A DNA stretch of 64,000 nucleotides from JACVRW01 sp963765135 (GTDB lineage Bacteria > Actinomycetota > Thermoleophilia > Solirubrobacterales > Thermoleophilaceae). Shown here piece after piece: positions 60,204 through 64,000 of this stretch. Within the stretch, counting starts at the first letter, position 1, and each line of letters starts with the position of its first letter. The notes beneath the pieces are model-generated. The model was not told where the DNA came from. It saw nothing but the letters and a program-made list of their open reading frames with translations, and did not search any database. The stretch covers positions 124,001-188,000 of the forward strand of contig CAVXUX010000003.1 of assembly GCA_963765135.1 (NCBI GenBank), given 5' to 3'. The position numbers and the translations under genes were made by a program.

Positions 60204-60597
60204 CTACTTCAGGCGTTCGGTTATCAGCGCGGCCACTTCTTCGGCGCTTTGGTTTGGGGTGTCGAGCGCGTGGCTCTCGAGGGGACCCAGGTCGGCGAAT
60301 TGGCTCCAGAGCTGTTCGATGACCGCGGGGTCGTCGAGCGGACGGCCCGCGCGTCCGCTTGCCCTTCGCAGGCAGACCGTCAGCGGCGCTCGGAGGACCG
60401 TGTACGCCACCGTGTGCGGTGGTCAGCCCCAGCAGGCAGCCGGCCACCGCCCAAGCCGTGACCGCCCCGATCGCGCCGATCGACAGTCCGCGGGAGTGCG
60501 GCGTGATGATTAGGAACGGCAGGACGATCCCGACTGGGAGCCAGCGCAGGGCCCTCAGCAGGACGAAATCGCGGGTGAGCCGGTCGATGGCTCAGGT
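60204..60597 (-). pseudogene. Scar of two gene fragments: MFS N-terminus and nucleotide-kinase C-terminus
   Basis: From about 60597 down to 60415 the minus strand reads DRLTRDFVLLRALRWLPVGIVLPFLI and GLSIGAIGAVTAWAVAGCLL, the first two helices of an MFS transporter, with no start codon after the VOC gene stop. From 60410 to 60204 it reads AYTVLRAPLTVCLRRASGRAGRPLDDPAVIEQLW and ends ITERLK, the C-terminus of an AAA/zeta-toxin-like small-molecule kinase with neither P-loop nor start. The remaining parts of both genes are missing. Confidence 0.7.
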
Positions 60598-60960
60598 GGA
60601 GTGCATAACGCCGATCGTGTGGCCCTCGGGGTCGTTGAAGAGCCCGATGACCAGGCCTTCCATGACCTCCTCCGGGCCCATCATGCGCGTGCCGCCGAGG
60701 CTCTCGGCCTGGGCGAGCGAAGCCTCGACGTCGGGCACCTCGACGTAGAACGTCACGTGGCCGTCGTAGCCGTCGGGACCGGTGGAGATACCGCCCCCGA
60801 TTCCGGCGCCGTCGGGGTTGGTGTTGCCCTCGCGCTGGACGAGCCCGTACTTCATCTCGTTGTCGGCGTCGATGTCCCAGCCGAACAACTCCGCGTAGTA
60901 GCTCTGGAGCTTGTCCCCGTCCTTCCCGACGATCTCGAAATGCACTACCGGCTGGCCCAT
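60592..60960 (-). CDS. VOC family protein (glyoxalase/dioxygenase fold)
   Basis: 122 residues, one pair of beta-alpha-beta-beta-beta units: VVHFEIVGKDGDKLQSYYAELFGW and GHVTFYVEVPDVEASLAQAESLGGTRM, with the final DPEGHTIGV. Potential metal ligands H7 and E of the DPEGH strand are present. The activity is unknown. The next upstream gene is an alpha/beta hydrolase on the same strand. Confidence 0.88.
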   Translation of the reverse strand: MGQPVVHFEIVGKDGDKLQSYYAELFGWDIDADNEMKYGLVQREGNTNPDGAGIGGGISTGPDGYDGHVTFYVEVPDVEASLAQAESLGGTRMMGPEEVMEGLVIGLFNDPEGHTIGVMHST

Positions 60961-60990
60961 CGCGCTCTCTCCTTGTCGGTTTCGGCGAGG

Positions 60991-61638
60991 CTACTCCAGC
61001 GACTCGAGCCGCGCCGCCAGCTCGGCGGGTCGGCTCAGGTACACGCAGTGGCTGCCGTCGATCTCGTCGGCCTCGATGCCGAGCCGGTCGCGCACCATCC
61101 GCCGCGCCCAGTCCGCATCGAAGACGCGGTCGTCGCGGCAGAGCAGGTAGCGGGTCGGCACGTCCGGCCAGGCGTCCAGCGGCCACGGCTCCCGCATCGG
61201 GGTCATCGTCTGGTCGCACCCCTTGGCGAGCGCCTCGGCGGCCAGTTCGGGCGGCACGTCGTGCAGGTAGAGCGCGATCTCGTCGTCGCCGTAGTCGCCG
61301 GGCGCCGTGACATAGCCGGTGTTGGCCCACCAGTCCTCGCCCTTCTCGCCCGGCGCGGGGACCATCCCCGCCACCAGCACCAGCAGGTCGACCGGCACCC
61401 GCGCGCACACCAGCGGCGCCGTGAACCCGCCCAGCGAGTGCGCGACCACGACCAGATCGCCGCGGTCGCCGATCGCCTCGACGACCGTGTCGGCGTACTC
61501 GGTCAGCCCGGCCGACTCGTCATCGCACGGCAGATCCACGGCCACGACGTCGTGGCCCCGCTCGCGCAGCTCGCCGGCCACGAGGTGCCAGTGCCAGGCC
61601 CGATCACCGGCCCCGGGGATCAGCACGTAGGTGGCCAC
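60991..61638 (-). CDS. Alpha/beta hydrolase
   Basis: 215 residues, from the ATG at 61638. HG-type oxyanion segment VLIPGAGDRAWHW, serine nucleophile in AHSLGG, and a C-terminal histidine in IDGSHCVYLSRP. This matches small methylesterase/hydroxynitrile lyase-like (salicylic acid-binding type) hydrolases. The stop of the DHA2 transporter is four bases upstream, so these may be one operon. Confidence 0.87.
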   Translation of the reverse strand: MATYVLIPGAGDRAWHWHLVAGELRERGHDVVAVDLPCDDESAGLTEYADTVVEAIGDRGDLVVVAHSLGGFTAPLVCARVPVDLLVLVAGMVPAPGEKGEDWWANTGYVTAPGDYGDDEIALYLHDVPPELAAEALAKGCDQTMTPMREPWPLDAWPDVPTRYLLCRDDRVFDADWARRMVRDRLGIEADEIDGSHCVYLSRPAELAARLESLE

Positions 61639-61642
61639 CGCG

Positions 61643-63113
61643 CTAGGCGGCTTCGGAGTAGGCCGCCTCGTCGGGGTCGCCGGGCGCCTGGTGCGTCGCG
61701 GGCGCGACGGACTCCAGCACCGTAGCCGCGACCACGATCGCCGCGACCACGCAGGCCGCGCCGATCCAGAACGCCACGTGGTATCCGCTGGTCAACGCGG
61801 AGGCGAGCCCCTTGCCCTCGTCGAGCAGGTTCTCGGTGCGAGACGCCGACACGGTCGCAAGGACCGCCAGGCCGAGCGCGCCGCCGACCTGCGCCGTCGT
61901 GTTGATCAGCCCCGACGCCAACCCGGCGTCCTCCTGGGTCGCCCCCGACATCGCGAGCGTCATCAGCGCGGGGAAGCAGACCGCCACGCCGGTCCCGATC
62001 AGGAGGATCACCGGCAGCACGTTCACCCAGTAGCCGCCGTCCGGCCCCGCCAGGGTGAACAGGGCGAGTCCGACGGCGATCAGCGCGAGGCCCGGGAACA
62101 GCAGCGTCCGGGCGCCGAAGCGCATGATCAGCGGCTCCGAGTAGCGCACCGTCAGGATGCCCATGACGATCGTGGTGGGCAGGAACGCGAGACCGGTCTC
62201 GAGCGCGTCGTAGCCGAGCACCCGCTGCAGGTACAGGGCCCCGAGGAAGAACATTCCGAACATCCCGGCCACCGTGAGCGCCTGGATCACGTTGGCGCCC
62301 GACACGTTGCGCGAGCGGAAGATCCGCAGCGGGACGAGCGGGTTGCGCGCCGTCGCCTCGCGGGCGATGAAGGCGATCAGGAGCACGAGCGAAGCTGCGC
62401 CGAGACCGAGCGCCTGACCCGAGCCCCAGCCGTCCTCGGCCGCGGGCTTGACGATCGTGTAGACGCCCAGCATCAGCGAGCTCGTGATCAGGACCGCGCC
62501 GGGGATGTCGCTGCCCTTGTCGAGGCCGATCCCCTCGTCCTTGTGCAGCAGGCGCACCGTCGCCACCGCGGTGGCGATGCCGATCGGGACGTTCACGAAG
62601 AAGATCCAGTGCCAGTTGATCGCCTGGGTCAGCACGCCGCCGGCCAGCAGGCCGATCGACCCGCCGGCGGAGGCGACGAACGCGTACACGCCGATCGCCC
62701 GCGCCTGCTCGCCCGGCTCGGGGAACATCGTGACGATCATGCCCAGCACCACGGCGGAGGTCATCGCGCCGCCGATGCCCTGCACGAAGCGAGCGATGAC
62801 GAGCATCTCCTGGCTCTGCGCCAGCCCGCACAGCAGCGAGGCCGCCGTGAAGACGAACAGCCCGGCCAGGAAGATCGTCCGGCGCCCGATCAGGTCCCCG
62901 AAGCGCCCCGCCAGCAGCAGCAGGCCGCCGAAGGCGATCAGGTAGGCGTTCACGACCCAGGCGAGGCTGGACTGCGTGAAGTCCGAGGTCGTCCTGGATC
63001 GTGGGGAGAGCGACGTTCACGACGGTCACGTCGAGGACGATCATCAGCACCCCCGTGCAGAGCACGTAGAGGGCGATCCAGCGATTGCGGTCAGCTTGCT
63101 CGGCTTGCGACAT
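61643..63113 (-). pseudogene. DHA2-family MFS drug exporter, one frameshift
   Basis: The N-terminal 42 codons start at the ATG at 63113 (MSQAEQADRNRWIALYVL) and include the first helix with LDVTVVNVALPTI. One extra G near 62985 breaks the frame; the rest reads DFTQSSLAWVVNAYLIAFGG and continues as 436 further residues with about 13 membrane helices. GRFGDLIGRR after helix 2 is the MFS loop motif. EmrB/QacA-type proteins export drugs by proton antiport. The intact majority suggests a sequencing error. Confidence 0.87.
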
Positions 63114-63129
63114 TGCGGTTACTTCCCCT

Positions 63130-63783
63130 TCAGCGACTCTTGTTTGAACCTATTGTTCCCAAACGACCCGACTCGTCTTCAAAACTCATCGCAGCTCGGA
63201 GCAAAGTGACCGGTCGGTCTCGCGGGGCGCGCAGACGCTTTGCCCATGACGATGCGGATGCGGCCACCTCCGCCGCGGTCGCCGGGCGGGTTTCGACGGT
63301 GAGACCTTGGCGCCCGTACGCTTCCTCGAGCTCGCGACGCTCCGGTATCGCCGGCAGGCCGTCATGCGCGACCACCGACACCAGCGCGGTTGCGGTCGCG
63401 CCCGGCGCCATCAGCTGCGCCACCCCGGCCAGCACCTCGTCGTCCTGACCGAGGACACCGCGCAGCAGCGATCCCCACGGGAAGTTGATCGTGATCGAGT
63501 CGGCCAGCCGGTGGAGGGGTTAGGGCGGGTGCTGCGCCGCCGCGACGACGAACAGCGCGTTTGGCAGCGCGTCGCGCCGGGCGGCCCTGCGCGAGGCCGT
63601 GGCCATCGCGGGCGCGCTTGCGTCGACTCCGATCGCGAGCGTGTCCGGCTCGGCGGCCGCGCGGGCGAGCACCGCACGGCCGTCACCGGTGCCGAGGTCG
63701 ATCGCGACCCGGGCGTATCCCTTCGCCAGGCCTCAGCCGACGTCTACGTCGATCAGCTTGCGTCCCTTGACCACGCGGAGCAT
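63130..63783 (-). pseudogene. 16S rRNA (adenine-1408-N1)-methyltransferase-like gene with two in-frame stops
   Basis: From the ATG at 63783, MLRVVKGRKLIDVD is followed by a TGA at codon 17 (63733-63735). In the same frame it then reads YARVAIDLGTGDGRAVLARAAAE, DTLAIGVDAS and LPNALFVVAAAQ, a TAA at codon 88 (63520-63522), then ADSITINFPWGSLLRGVLG and SSWAKRLRAPRDRPVTLLRA. This order matches KamB/NpmA-type methyltransferases (IDLGTGDGR, INFPWGSLLRG, SSWAKRL) that give aminoglycoside resistance. Short segments next to each stop are shorter than in relatives. The gene looks truly inactive; a frameshift does not explain it. Confidence 0.75.
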
Positions 63784-63795
63784 CTGGCCACTGTA

Positions 63796-64000
63796 CTAAC
63801 CGCCTTCGCCGTCGTAGTACTCGACGCCGGACGAGCGCCGGACGATCAGGTCCTCGGCCTTGTCGCCCGTCCAGACGGCGACCTTGTCGCTGTCTGGGTA
63901 GGCGGTCGCCGTGGGGATCACGACCATGCCCCACATCAGCACGCGGGCGGTCTCGTCGGTGTCGTTGCGGATCTGATGGGCGCCCGCGGGACCCGGGGGA
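63796..64000 (-). CDS. Cupin-fold protein, C-terminal part
   Basis: The last 68 codons of a minus-strand gene whose start is outside the window. The final part reads HQIRNDTDETARVLMWGM and VIPTATAYPDSDKVAVWTG, and ends SSGVEYYDGEGG. The HQIRNDTDETARVL strand pair fits a cupin_2 beta barrel (a histidine before the strand IRN and a hydrophobic follow-up). Function not identifiable from the fragment. Confidence 0.7.
   Translation of the reverse strand, partial: PPGPAGAHQIRNDTDETARVLMWGMVVIPTATAYPDSDKVAVWTGDKAEDLIVRRSSGVEYYDGEGG

Overview
The window is about 64 kb of very GC-rich DNA with dense, short-spaced genes and many GTG and a few TTG starts. It carries trehalose synthase, an LLM-class flavin oxidoreductase, a complete rsbRSTX stressosome set, DUF559, DUF1206 and PucR-type genes. 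Together these suggest an actinobacterium, probably of the Thermoleophilia/Solirubrobacterales type; this is inferred from gene content and composition, and no rRNA gene is present. The only RNA gene found is a tRNA-Pro(CGG).

Layout. 1-5 kb: a sulfate ABC importer operon (cysP end, cysT, cysW, cysA) convergent with a cysteine-free Rrf2 regulator, then a methyltransferase and truA. 5-17.6 kb: surE and ligA (overlapping), a D-Ala-D-Ala carboxypeptidase, a patatin phospholipase, a DUF559 nuclease-like gene bracketed by an exact 15-bp direct repeat, a methyltransferase, an SDR, a HisC-like aminotransferase, a long-chain acyl-CoA synthetase and a Nif3-family protein. 17.7-23.7 kb: a PucR-type regulator and a secreted hydrolase, divergent around a large palindrome, then a coiled-coil/Rho-N protein and a TetR regulator. 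23.8-27 kb: rsbR-rsbS-rsbT-rsbX plus a truncated RsbU_N-GAF protein. 27-41.4 kb: general stress and accessory genes: DUF892 ferritin-like, PRC-barrel/DUF2382, a TetR remnant, MpaB/DUF2236, a degenerate HD-GYP protein, LLM oxidoreductase plus trehalose synthase, two PAP2 phosphatases, a diacylglycerol-kinase-like protein and DUF1206. 41.4-52.6 kb: tRNA-Pro, a PQQ-type sugar dehydrogenase lipoprotein, and a set of aldehyde/alcohol dehydrogenases with hydratase, thioesterase, SDR, SCP2 and Fe-ADH, then epimerase, RTX, NUDIX and rubredoxin genes. 52.6-64 kb: bioA, a secreted hydrolase, a SpeE-like membrane protein, an FAD oxidoreductase, an acyl-CoA ligase, a scar of two gene fragments, VOC, alpha/beta hydrolase, DHA2 transporter, a broken 16S rRNA A1408 methyltransferase and the end of a cupin gene.

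How the genes fit together. The rsb module should sense stress and release RsbT. Neighbouring DUF892, PRC/DUF2382 and trehalose synthase genes look like typical general-stress effectors, and a sigma-B-like promoter sits before the PRC gene. The 38-41 kb genes form a phospholipid-remodelling/membrane group. The 43-50 kb genes look catabolic.

Quality caution. At least fifteen apparent single-base frameshifts split otherwise normal genes, many of them explained by one extra or missing G or C. Many are probably indel errors in the assembly rather than real pseudogenes. The A1408 methyltransferase, the TetR remnant and the MFS/kinase scar do not fit that explanation and look like real decay.
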